A stretch of 64,000 nt of DNA from Paraphysoderma sedebokerense (Eukaryota; Blastocladiomycota; Physodermatomycetes; Physodermatales; Physodermataceae): positions 372,001-436,000 of the forward strand of contig JAHLJZ010000007.1 in assembly GCA_025602915.1 (NCBI GenBank). The letters run 5' to 3'. A model generated the notes under the pieces. The model saw only the letters and a program-made list of their open reading frames with translations. It was not told the DNA's origin and did not search any database. How positions within the stretch are numbered: position 1 is the stretch's first letter; every line of letters begins with the position of its first letter. Position numbers and translations under genes: made by a program. Below, piece by piece: positions 13,968 through 24,783 of this stretch.

Positions 13968-14475
13968 GAAGAAGTTTATTCAAATAATTTTTTACGAATC
14001 TAAAAATATCTGTCGTTGCTTAACGGCATGTGAGACCTGAATTTGGAACTTTAATATGAATATTGGTGGATTAACCAACAATGTCTTTGAATAATAATTT
14101 CTGTTAGAGTTATGCCAATGGATCGGTGATAAAATTTACAGCGAAAACGGGTGCACTGTATGGCTCTTGCAGATGATAAAATGGTTTGGCTTACTCGGAA
14201 GATACCGCTTTCACATTAGAGGAAAACTGAAGGCTTGATTTTCATTCTCGACTCTCGAGTGCAAGTTGCACAATGAATGCACATTGAACTTATGGCTTCG
14301 TGATCGTTGTTCACTCCACCGGTCTCCAAAATATATTCTTCCATTGATTAATCTACTTCGTAGACGCATAATCTTCATTACATATTTTCAATATATACAT
14401 ATCATTTTCTGTTTCATATTGTAAGTTTTGAACAAATCTGCAACTATCTAAAATGATCAGCGATTGTAGCTTCCT
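13968..14475. other. Intergenic region
   Basis: 508 AT-rich bases between two minus-strand genes, so it should hold the promoter of the 12915-13967 gene and the 3' end of the EF-hand gene. I see no open frame of interest. Confidence 0.4.
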
Positions 14476-15420
14476 TTAAGACGAAAATAGAATAGATATA
14501 TAATTTTTATAATCAAAAACCCCCTCTTCTAAAGCCTGCGGTGCTACCTAATAAAGATATCTTTCAGTTGAATGACAATAAAAACTCGGAAAAGAACGTT
14601 CCGCATACTTGGTTAATCAAGTCTTCAACCTCTTCTTTGTCCATTCTCTTATCTGGATCGCCATACTCAGTTAACACTTTGAATAAGATTTCTGTTGAAA
14701 TTTTACCAGTTGGGTGATCATCGTCTCCTTCATCAAATTTCTTGAAAGCTTGAAGCAAATCGGCTTTTGGAAGAGAGGACGTCACTTTTCGTGACATTGC
14801 TACGACGAAAGCTGATGGATGAATCGATATCATACAAGGAAAATCTGAATTAACATATACGCCATGAACCCGTATCTTAACACAGAACTCACATTCAAAA
14901 TCAATTTCGTCGGCATTGCTAACAATTTCGTTCACCATGATTTCTAATTCTACTTTGCCAGCTCTTAGTCCGAGAGTTTGCATTAATAGGGCTAATTCGT
15001 CTTTGCTGTATATTCTTTAATTAGATTCTCAATAAGAAATTACGTATAGGCTTCTTCTTACCTAATAGTCCCGCCCCCATCCTTATCAACCAAAGAGAAA
15101 ATTTCCCTGAACTCAACCAACTCCTCTGCGGCTATTCCCACTTTTTCCGCTAATGCTTGATCTTCTGCAGATAACTGAAGCAGTTTCTTTTCATTTCGGG
15201 TTGAAACATTAGGAGAGATGCTTGGGACAGTGAGATCATCTGTAGCCCTTTTGGCAAAGCTAACTGACAAACGCGGAGTCGCTGCAGATGACTTTGAGAT
15301 GGACGCGGAAGATTTGGAGATGGAGGCAGAAGATTTGGAAAAAGACGTTGAGGATTTAAAGGTAGACCCAGACGACTTGGAAATAGACGGCCTAGCGGAT
15401 TTAATCTTTTCAGAAGGCAT
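14476..15420 (-). CDS. EF-hand protein of the calmodulin/centrin superfamily
   Basis: Four exons: 15420-15062, 15005-14893, 14811-14609 and 14547-14476; phases agree, giving 248 aa. The N-terminus is a low-complexity leader with K-S-S-A-S-I-S repeats, then a helix leading into one canonical calcium loop, DKDGGGTISKDE, at about residues 115-126. The second and third EF-hands (NADEIDFESF and EGDDDHPTGKIS) are degenerate. The C-terminus, EEGVFDYKNYISILF, keeps the helix of a fourth, non-canonical hand. Four hands with one good loop suggest a structural calcium sensor rather than calmodulin itself. It is head to head with the flagellar gene MYCBPAP across 325 bases, which hints at a basal-body or axonemal role, but that is inference from position. 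Paralog identity (centrin, caltractin-like or dynein-associated) is unresolved. Confidence 0.88.
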
Positions 15421-15745
15421 AAATATCAGGATGGATTGAATGCAAAATAGTAGGATGTCCGGTGTATGTAGATGAAAGTGGCGATCTTCATGATAACAAG
15501 GTCGCGGTGAAAATGAACTCCCTCAATCTTTAGGTTCTCTGCCTCAGAGAACTATCGCGATTGATATTCAAACAGCACTGCCGGATTACAACCTACCCAG
15601 ATTAAAGTTGGTTGTAAGACGACATATAGAATGCAGAGAATGACGAGGAAAGATTCCAAGGACGTAGCTGCTCCGAATCACGGGACGTGGTAACTGCTGC
15701 ACTTATCTTTAACCGGAATTTGGTGTGAAATTTAACACAGGACGC
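15421..15745. promoter_or_regulatory. Shared bidirectional promoter of the EF-hand and MYCBPAP genes
   Basis: A 325-base divergent spacer between two probable flagellar genes. It contains a perfect 8-bp inverted repeat (separate entry). An upstream non-coding or coding exon of MYCBPAP could also lie here, because the first acceptor-like AG at 15739-15740 immediately precedes the chosen start. Confidence 0.5.
15534..15552. promoter_or_regulatory. Perfect inverted repeat in a divergent flagellar promoter
   Basis: GTTCTCTG-CCT-CAGAGAAC: two 8-base arms match exactly around a 3-base spacer. It lies 114 bases from the EF-hand start and about 194 bases from the MYCBPAP start. It could bind a dimeric regulator; no function is shown by sequence alone. 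Confidence 0.4.
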
Positions 15746-18700
15746 ATGCGTAGTGACTTACGTCAAGAAAATGCTCTGAAAAACTGGCAGCGACGAAGCG
15801 TGCAATGGCAACAAATGGAGGAAAGGATGGCGAAAAAGTTGAATAAAGTTGAATACTTCATTATTGTCTACTATATCGACTATTCACTAATAATTCATTA
15901 CTTCTCAGGATCCTTCGCAACTTGTCATGTCTCGGATAGATGAATATCGAATGCTTGTTGAAGAAAGACAAGTAATTGAGGAAGCACGAATGTTGTCGGA
16001 AGGAAAATATAGCTTTCCGCAATGTGGGCTAAAAATTGGAAGTGATCTCGTTGGTTTGTCAATGATTACTCAAAAAACTGCACCTAGAGAGTAAGTTAGG
16101 GCGAGCGGTTTCAGGGAATTTATTGTTTTTGCCACTCATTGTGTCCACCTCATTTTAGGATCGAGCGCATTGCAACTGCAAGAGGGGAGAACACGTATGC
16201 CTGTTATAAACCCGTCCGACACATCACCATATGAATGACATTTAACAGACTTAGATCCGAAAGCCGAAAGGGAGAATCATATATGATTACTCGAAGGCAA
16301 CAGCTCCAGGAAGCAATTTCGACTTTGGATCCGATGTATTTGGTATGCCAAAGCAAGCCTGGAATTATCCGTTTAGTCCTTCTGATCAGGTCGATGTCCT
16401 CAGGTCGATTCAGTCTCCAAGTTAGAAGTCGAAGGCCGGGGGATAACTGCTAAGGATACGCAAAGCCACGAGAATAATTTCGTACGGGTGAAAAGTACTG
16501 TAGAGGGAGAACAGGTCCTTTCGCGAAAGACCCCCTCTCAACACTCGAGGTAAGATAAGTGTCCTTTTCAGAGAGAACTATGGCGCCATCACTAATTGTC
16601 TGTGTTAATAAGGATATCAACAGATGTGAAACAAATAGAACCTTTTGAAGATAATTTGAATCCAAACCTTCATTCCAATACAGAAACGACTCCGAGAAGC
16701 GAAGCATCTGGAACTGCTCATCAGAATGAACTTGTTCGATATATTGGACCCTACCTACAGCAGTCAACAGATATATGCTTCTTCAATAATAAGACGAACG
16801 ATATGTCAATGGCCAACTTCAGGATTCATAACCGTGGATCCACCGCTGTACATTTTGAATGGAGGAAAAAGATCATGGCCAATCCTTTGAATGTAAGAGT
16901 AGCTTTGCATTCAAATGTTCTCCGTAAAAACAAAAATGCAACTTTTGCTCACTTTTTGTTCTGTTATAGGTGAAAACTTCCCGAAATTCCATCCAACGGT
17001 TTTACTTTTACAATAAGAAAGGTTTAGTATTGCCGGGTGAAACCATTGATTTTCAAATTATCTATAAATCTTCAAAACCAGGGGTAGGAGGCGACATACG
17101 CGGTTCAGGATTTGAATGTATCTTTTAACAGGGTGCTTTTCTAATTAGATGTTTTCAGAAATATGGGAACTCGATACAGCCCCGAAGATGCCGCCAGGAT
17201 GTAAGGGTATCCAAGTCAAATTTGAGGTGAGAAGCTAATTGGAGAGCTGCAGAGTGTAAACTAAAAGTTTCCTATATAGGGCATCACCTTGGAAACAGAT
17301 GAGGTCGAAGCTGCTCGAAAAAGGATCAGAGATGCCTTTTTGCGGCGAGAGTAAGAGACTATTCTATTGATATTACAACTTTTTTCCTTTCTCATGGATA
17401 GTTCCACAGAGCCACCAATGTGGCAACAGAAATCATAGATAATTTATTCAAATGTGTATGGCACAAGGTTGAATTTAATGCAAATAACCGCCATGTCAAC
17501 AACGATGAAGCCGAAATGTTCAAGATGATGAATCAGAAGTTACACGTTCGCAGATTTCCTTCGAAGCATCGAGGTACAATATTCTGACAAACCCGACACA
17601 ATAGCTGCGGTATTCTCGTAATACGCTCTCGGCATTCGAACAGCTGGCAGGTGATGTTTTCCGTATATTGCATATACCACCGGAACTGTCAATTTGGGAC
17701 AAATCGGTCATAAGTCTGAATCAATTGATATTATCAATACCGGATTCTTCTGTCCGGTCCGAATGTCTGAAGCGACTGAATATGGGCATAAAATCATCGT
17801 TTTTGCCACCAGTACAGACAGTAACTTCTCTTTTGTACATCACAGGGTAAAGCCATTTTCTTCAGTTGTGGATTCTTAATCAATGTGTTGATCAAATCTA
17901 GCAGGTACGATGTTTTGACCGATTTAGCAGATAAAGTTGCCGACGCTTCTGAACGAATTAGAACCGATTTGAATTTACCACTCTTGGTGTGTTAGTCAAC
18001 TCAAGTGGAGATACTAGGACATTAGCTCACAACTACTGTTAGCGCGGATGCACACAGAAATTCACAGATTTGGAAAAGGAATGGAAAGAGGATTCGGGTA
18101 TCACGGGGGAAGGTGTAAAATTCTTGTGTTCAAATTCAATTAAGGGTACTGATACATTTCCAGCCGCTAGCAAAAGTGTCGATTCAAAAAAACTGCCAAC
18201 AAGCAGTATACCTCATCCGACATCTGTAGAGAGTAAGCAAAAGTCACAAGCGAGTTTACTGGTATTTATTTCAAGTCAAGAATGCGATGTGGTCGTCATT
18301 ACTAATGCTCACTACGAATAGCCGGTGATACCTAAAGATGCGACAAAATCCAAAACGGCCGTTTCTTCAAGACAGTCTTCTTTGAAGGCCGTTGTGAAAG
18401 GTCTGTATTTGGTTGTTTTGAACCCAGCCCAAGATGTTGTCTAATGGTGAACTTAACAGAGGAGGACATCTCGAGTCTTCCTTCAAGAGAATCTCCAACC
18501 AAAAAATTGACGGTATGTCAGATCAACGAATGGAATGAAGTATCTATTCAAAAAATTAACAATCCATCTTTTAGGATTTACCCGAAACATGGTCGGAAGA
18601 CCGGAAAGCAATGGAATCACTATACTTGAGACAATTTCAAGATACGGTATGACCTCTGTTGACTTTGAATCCCTGACTCCAAGAACCGTAGTTTAAGTTG

Positions 18701-18783
18701 AATCATCTTAGGTGTACAAATTGACGGATAAGGCGGTCGATAGAATGCATAACTTATTCGGAGAAATTAGACAGGAAATATGA
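15746..18783 (+). CDS. MYCBPAP: MYCBP-associated protein homolog (flagellar central-apparatus protein)
   Basis: Homolog of MYCBPAP, known in animals and algae as a ciliary/flagellar protein of the central apparatus. I read 18 exons: 15746-15847, 15909-16090, 16159-16194, 16249-16342, 16404-16549, 16613-16892, 16970-17083, 17149-17226, 17280-17350, 17410-17545, 17605-17846, 17905-17986, 18058-18112, 18164-18261, 18322-18400, 18460-18512, 18575-18646 and 18712-18783. Phases agree and give 663 aa. Family marks are WRKKI, GLVLPGETIDFQIIYKSSKPG, FSEIWELDTAPKMPPG and GITLETDEVEAARKRI, which form the ASH/MSP-like beta core, followed by helical segments such as FEQLAGDVFRILHIPPELSIW. The start is uncertain, since an upstream exon may exist. 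The acceptor at 18058 has an in-frame alternative at 18043. Two donors are weak (GTTGAA at 15848, GTTCGC at 17546), but the resulting 59-61 nt introns match their neighbours. It is head to head with the EF-hand gene. Confidence 0.85.
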
Positions 18784-18878
18784 GCCCTCGGGAAGCATAG
18801 TGTCATTTCACGATATGCATATTATTTTATTCTGTACAAAGGTTGCTAAAATTAAACTGCATTATCTTGATACAAAGT

Positions 18879-19931
18879 TTATATTGAAGAAGTGTCCGGA
18901 GTCACCAATTTTATCTTACTTATCTCGTCAGCAAACAACTTCTGCACAACTGGGTCGAAATCCCGCCGAGCATTGGTCAGAACTTTCTGTAATTTGGCAT
19001 CAATTTTAAGAATCAAATCTGAATATTTGGCCATTGAGTCTGGGTCTATTGATTTGTGTGATGCCATCAACTCTGATATTTTTATATATATGTCCGAAAG
19101 AGTATCAGTCAAGTCGTGAAATACGTCCGGAGCGCATAATTCGAAAGGAACATTTGGTGTCTCCAGATATTGATATACTCCCGTCTGTTCGAATGAAATT
19201 TGAAACGAAGATGACTTATCCGGGGAAGTGGAATTCTTTGATGGCAACGCTTTCTTAAACATTCGTTTCTACATATGATTTTGTTAGCAAGCAAACTCCT
19301 CGGTAGCGAAAGGACGTCAAGTAGTACCAGTGTATTCTCTCTAGTAATTTCATACTCGTATTCCAGCAATAACGTAAACAATGACCTTGCATAACTCAGA
19401 GGGTCTGGTATATCCAATAGTGGAGCTGATGTTTGGGAATGTGATATTAAGACATATTTAGTGCAACGCCCTTTTATGTTGGAAGACTATGAGCGTCCAT
19501 ACCTAAACTAACTCCAAGCCAAAACAAATGAACGATTCTTTATGTGAAACGAGAATTTTAATAAAACGAGAGTGAAACCATGTTACTAACTGTTGAGCTG
19601 TTTCTTTCCTCATTTGGTCTTGATATCTCTCACGTAGTTCTTGATACAAAATGATACAAAAGAAAATATACCTTTTCCTCGCTTTCGCGGCATCAGAATA
19701 ACCTTTCGCTACTTGTTTAGGATCAATTGTAACAGTTCTAAAGTAATTAGTCCGTCCCTTAATAGTCCTTCGGATGTTCTCAAGAGCTGTCAAGCGAGCT
19801 GTGAGGAAACGGGTGAGACGGAAGCGCACAAGAAGCAATGCATAGTGGCATATGTATAACTTGAGTCATGTGTTACCTTGTACTGTCTCGTGGATATGTG
19901 CTTCCTGGCTATCCTTTTCTTTCGATGACAT
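18879..19931 (-). CDS. Unrecognised helical protein, probably six exons
   Basis: I do not recognise this protein. My model is 19931-19877, 19798-19672, 19608-19568, 19502-19488, 19425-19328 and 19268-18879, giving 241 aa with consistent phases. The 15-nt fourth exon and its flanking donors (GTTTTA, GTCTTC) are the weak part; a single larger intron from 19567 to 19426 is an alternative. The sequence is mostly amphipathic helix: ARLTALENIRRTIKGRTNYF, then PLLDIPDPLSYARSLFTLLL, and a conserved-looking YQYLETPNVPFELCAPDVF near residue 150 followed by two long helices. No transmembrane segment is seen. It converges on MYCBPAP with only 95 bases between stops. The strong LL-x-x-PDPLSYA and NVPFEL stretches suggest a conserved eukaryotic family rather than an orphan. 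Confidence 0.6.
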
Positions 19932-20255
19932 TTTTCTGTGTATTTCGGAATCCTCCCGGCCAGAAAACGCGAAGGCATACTTCCTAGTTCCTTGTGTGTA
20001 GCCAGCAACCGTCAAGCCAGTCAAGTGAGAGCCAACTTGTCAGATCGACGTGCATGTTTGCATTTATTGAATATTCATATTGATATATTTATACTTTAGT
20101 TAACATGATGCATATTACTTGATTCAAAGTCAATATGAACATAAATACGAAATGGAAATTTTGCGCAGTTACCGTAAAACTGCATGCCAAAGCACACGAC
20201 TTGACATCGCGCAACACCGGAAGAACACCATATATTAGTTATTTCAAATCAGTGT
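19932..20255. other. Intergenic region
   Basis: 324 bases between two minus-strand genes, serving as promoter for the 18879-19931 gene and 3' region of the WOPR gene. No other feature is seen. Confidence 0.4.
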
Positions 20256-21883
20256 CTAATTCAATAAGTATCCAATCTCTAATTTCTTCTTATTAACGTC
20301 TGATGGTGGCTTCTGCTGCAGTTCCGTATCTGGTATTCTCGGGTTTTCGACCGAATGGACCCCATTCACTCCTTCAGTCGACTGGCCTCTGTAACTTAAG
20401 TTCAACGGCACACCAAAAGTTCCCCCAATTCTAGCATCAGCATGTGGTGACAAGTGTTGATGAGAGTTTGTTTGCGGAGCATACGGCATCAGGGTCGAGC
20501 GATAACCATCCATCGATCCCGGAAGCAAAGCGGGAGATGCGAGCAATGATAACTGGGACATTGCTGTCCCAGGATTTGGAGGATGACAATTCAAATTTGT
20601 GCCGGGCAATGGTTTTGATATATTTGGGTAAGGTTTATGGCGTTGCGTATAGCCGATAGATCGAGGAGGTCGGAATGATTTGCCCAAATTATGCGGATGT
20701 TGCGCTAATTGATTTGCAACTTTAGGACGGAAAGATGGATCAATATTGAAGCGGTGCGACTCCATTGGTGTAGTGATATAATTGGGGGTGATATGAAGAG
20801 ATATATCCGGCATAGTCTCTTGGGAACCGAATGAAAGACGGTCGGGGGATGGTAGGGACGGTGTTTGGCTAATAGGAGACATTTGATAATTCTGATCTTG
20901 TGAAATCATAGAATTGTTCGTCTTGTGATCTTCATGGGCTAAGGAAACCAATGCTCGAGTGGTGGATGAAAATGACGACGGTACGTAAGAGGGAGTCTGA
21001 ATCGAAAGTGATGGTCGCCGACTTATTGTTCCAGGAAGAATAGCCTGTGAAGCCGCCGAGTTTTGGGATTCGCTCACCTTTGGAGCACCATTGTGAACTT
21101 GATTTCTTGCTTGATGATATCGATTCGGATGAGAATAAGATTCAGGTTCTGTTTTTACTACAATATTTGATATGGGACTAGAGGATACGAAAGCTTCAGG
21201 GAAAAGCTGGGGTAGCTGCTGCGAAAGTTCCAGTTTCGGATATGTCCCCTCTTGAATCTTTAAGGCACTAAAAGTGATGGTAGGCTTCGGCAAACGATCG
21301 AAAACTTCCAATTGAGAGGGATTGAGGTAGTCCATATAATAGTAAACCAAGTGATATTTCTTGCCAAAGACCGACTCCGTGACTAGTGTTTTTTTGATGA
21401 AGAGTTGTTGCATATTTCCGCCTTCTCCTGACGTGCTTCGAAATTGCCGTTGTGTGGACACTTCCTTATAAACTAGAAAGGCACCACTCACCCTTCCGGC
21501 GCTCCATCTGAACTATCCTTTAGTATAATGCCACAATAAAGCCAATATTAATCAGAGAAGTACATACGAGAACCCATCAGTCCATCTCTTAATCCTGTTG
21601 ATTTATAATGTCCAAGTAAGCCAATGAGACTCCAGTCATCTTCCTCAGTTAGATATAACTCAGACAACACAGACCTTGATTCTGTTTCTTCATAGATGAA
21701 GCAGGTACCAGGTTCAATTATTTTTTGCGATGATTCAGATAGCCTAGTTTTGATGCGTTTCACAATCCCGATGCGAGACGCCTCAATAAGCAACAATCCG
21801 TCTATCACAGTGTCGATTTTGAAGCGAAGAGCATGTCCACAATCCATATTATCAGTGCGGATAACAGGCGGATCGTCAATCAA
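20256..21883 (-). CDS. Gti1/Pac2 (WOPR) family transcriptional regulator
   Basis: Fungal-specific DNA-binding regulator; relatives (Wor1, Ryp1, Gti1, Pac2) control morphological switching and sporulation. Exons 21883-21675, 21594-21568 and 21507-20256 give 495 aa. Splicing is decided by the domain: joining exons 1 and 2 restores the WOPR hallmark ESRIKRWTDG, and joining exons 2 and 3 gives FSWSAGRVSGAFLVYKE. The second WOPR half has LFIKKTLVTES then KKYHLVYYYMDY. The domain covers about residues 10-150. The rest is a long Ser/Pro/Gln/His-rich tail, typical of the family and probably a disordered activation region. The whole region from 21883 to 21564 is also open without splicing, so an unspliced reading would wrongly replace the IKRWTDG core. 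The start codon is the first in frame; a further upstream exon is possible. Confidence 0.9.
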
Positions 21884-22558
21884 AGACCAGTATATTGAGA
21901 CAATAAATGTGTGGACTTTAAGTTTAAGAGATTGTGATTTTGCGGTGAGGGGTTCAAACAGGGTTTCTCACACGGTGACACGATTGCTGAGAGAAGTGTC
22001 ACGTTGCAATGTGAGACAGATCAAAGATTAACTCAAAACTTTAAACAGCTGCAATTGTTTGTTTGCCGGTGATCGGCATGATCGGATAGACATACGTAGT
22101 TTAGTTCGGGCAGTCATGGACAAAGTGTAACACAACTCAAAAATGGATGACGAATTCACTTAGGCTAATTGCTAAATGAAAGAGGTAAACATTAGATAAA
22201 AAGGCCACGACGACGGCAGGTAAGATGGATTCCAGCATAACTTGCGAACTGACTAACCAAAATTGAATGGCTGCGATACGGTAATACATTATAGTCTAGA
22301 AAGGACTCCCTAAGATTAATAGATGATCATTGGCATCGGTAAAAAGGATTAATCTACGAATACATGTAGACAACATAGCAAAAGCACCATGCGGGACAGG
22401 CTGACGTCACTAGGAGTAGCAGGAATTCCAAATTCTAGTTTTGTCAAGGGGCGATCAATAATTTATTATTTGAATTACAATATACAAATCTTTGATATTT
22501 CTGCGATTTCTGCATAGATTTCTAATCGTCCTGTGCAAAAATTATGTGGATAAATTTT
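21884..22558. other. Intergenic region, promoter of the WOPR gene
   Basis: 675 bases between two minus-strand genes. I see no credible exon. It is moderately AT-rich, with no obvious repeat. Confidence 0.4.
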
Positions 22559-23937
22559 TCACCAACCACCTATTTTCTGAAGTACTTCTATTTTGTCTTT
22601 CTCACCTGCGTCGTCCCAGTTCTCAAATATTGAAACCACCTCAGGGGACAAATCTGATTTCAACATAACCAATCCAGCTCTATAATAAAGTAAATGTTTC
22701 AAGAATTAAAATCCGAAACAGTACATGAGATAGTATTTTGGCTAATAGCAGTATCACTCACCTGAAAAGAAACCAATTCATGATAACTCTATTTTCATCT
22801 GTCCGTACTTCAATGTATTTAGCACAATTCGATATATATTTTGAGCTGGTTATTTCCTCCTTTATTTTCATAATTCGATTTTCAATACATCCCAAGGAAC
22901 TAACTTCCCATCAGGAATGGCTACGTCGCGGACGGATGCACCGGGCTCGAGGGCTGGATTGTATTTGTGCATAAAATACTGGGTCACTCCATTTAAAAAG
23001 GATGCAACAAAATGATTATATTCTATTTCCAGCAAGGGATGGGTCCAAATTGAAAATTCTGGGTTCGCACTGTTTCCCGGTATAAGGTTTGGCATGGGAT
23101 GACGTATAGCCGTTTCGAGGACATAGTGCGATTTGTCCCAATATTTGAAAGCAAGCCTTAAAGTTCTGTCTTCTATGTTTGCAATGCTGCAGAGACGCTT
23201 TGTAGTGAGTAATTTAGCATTTTCGGGAAGCTTAGTGTCTTCAGGGATTAAGTCTGTCGGGTACGGAATTTGGAAAATATCATCGCAAGCCGAGTTGAGA
23301 GATTTTGACGAAGAACAGAACCTACACACTTCTGCGGGGGATTTTAGCGAATTGAGAACCTTTTTCATAAATGGTCGATTGTCTATAATTGACTCCGATT
23401 GACCACCTGCCATCTTTGGCTCTGAATCTGGCGTTGGTGCACTGGTTTGCTCGCCAATGATGCTTTGGGTTGAACGCCCTGCTTGATACATGAACTTTAC
23501 TTCGGTTACATCGTGAATTATTGCTTTTTGGGATCCAAGCTGTGGAGTGATGAGTATTGAGGATATTAAATATTCACCGGCGGATAGAAAGGTCGGAGGG
23601 GTGAAAGTGATGGTGTATTCATGTCCCGAGGCAACCGGTCTGTTGAAACCTCCAATGACAGCGATATTGCCAATGATATTGTACTTCTTTCCGAATTTTC
23701 CGTTTTCGATCTGAAATAAGCTGACATCTATAACGCTATTCTCGACATTGGCGGCACTACCGGTCTGAAAAGAGATTCTAATTTCTTCAGTTCCTTCGAA
23801 AGTAGGTTTGCTGATGGTATATGCAATGAAGCACTTGCCCGAGATTAACTAGTCAGATGAAATTGTGTAGGGCTCGACGTAGAGTGCAGTGCGTGAACAT
23901 ACAAAAATACATGAAAACGGTATAGGGTTGTTCCCAT
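22559..23937 (-). CDS. Unrecognised protein with a beta-rich N-terminal half
   Basis: Modelled as 23937-23911, 23833-22905, 22845-22762 and 22679-22559, giving 386 aa with consistent phases. I do not recognise it. Residues 10-130 look like an immunoglobulin-like beta sandwich (PTFEGTEEIRISFQTG, VIGGFNRPVASGHEYTITF, FLSAGEYLISSILITP). The second half is mixed helix with the pair CRFCSSSKSLNSAC and a Trp-rich patch, FSIWTHPLLEIEYNHF. The C-terminus, ENRVIMNWFLFRAG to KIEVLQKIGGW, comes from two short exons. The frame at 22905 would end nine codons later if the 59-nt intron were not removed, so a shorter protein is the alternative. The first exon (nine codons) is the least certain part. A secreted or periplasmic role is possible, but I cannot see a clear signal peptide. 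Confidence 0.6.
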
Positions 23938-24783
23938 GGTTGATGTTTTATTAGACAATCGCAGTTTTATGTTGCAAACATTGACTGCTTTTATACATAA
24001 ATATCGTAAATTCTTGACCAATCATAATTTTTTTTGTATTTGGCCAAGACAAGTACTACACAAAGAACATATTGCAATTCTTGGCTGAGGTTATATGACA
24101 GTGGCCTCTCTTTATATTACTTAATCTCCTTCGATTTACCAAACTTCAAAAATTGCAGAGTCGATAGAGCAGTGCATGTCCACCGGCACTTTATTTTTTG
24201 TTTGGGACCCGGCTTCTTTGCTTGCCTTGTCTCAATTGACAATATGAACCGATAATTTTCATCTCAGGATTACCAAACGAGTGTTATATACAAGGGAGGA
24301 GAAGTTCAATGAATTCGAACCTATCCTACATACTAATGCGATTGTATCAAAACACGGCCAGACTATAGGGATTTCAATTGAAGGGTAATTGAAAGTTCAT
24401 CTGCCTGTTTCTCAAAAGATTATAAAAAAGTAGATTTCCATCGGGTAAGAATATATCGGTGATTATTCCTGGATTGTAAACCAATTTCAAATAATGAAGG
24501 TATTTGGAAATGCCGCGCGATTAATTATTTACTTTACAACAAAGTAGACAATTAGCACTTTTTCGTTAATGTTCAAAATGCCGCCGTAATATTGAATCTA
24601 AGTTTATGATCTGCTATTGGTTATAGTGAAATCCGAATCTGAATTGGAAGTGTGTCGATGCCGTGTCGCTCGTGGAATGAGGGCCCGGGTTCCTCTCATG
24701 GCCAATCTCAGCGTGTCCACATACATAAACTATTTTGCTCCATAACCTTTCTGATTTAAGTTCCGCTTTACAAATCCAACAGT
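23938..24783. other. Intergenic region upstream of GINS2
   Basis: 846 bases forming a divergent spacer between the minus-strand gene ending its 5' side at 23937 and GINS2. No supported gene. On the minus strand, 24820-24614 is an open frame with C-x2-C and CGH motifs that overlaps the GINS2 start (see findings). Confidence 0.4.
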
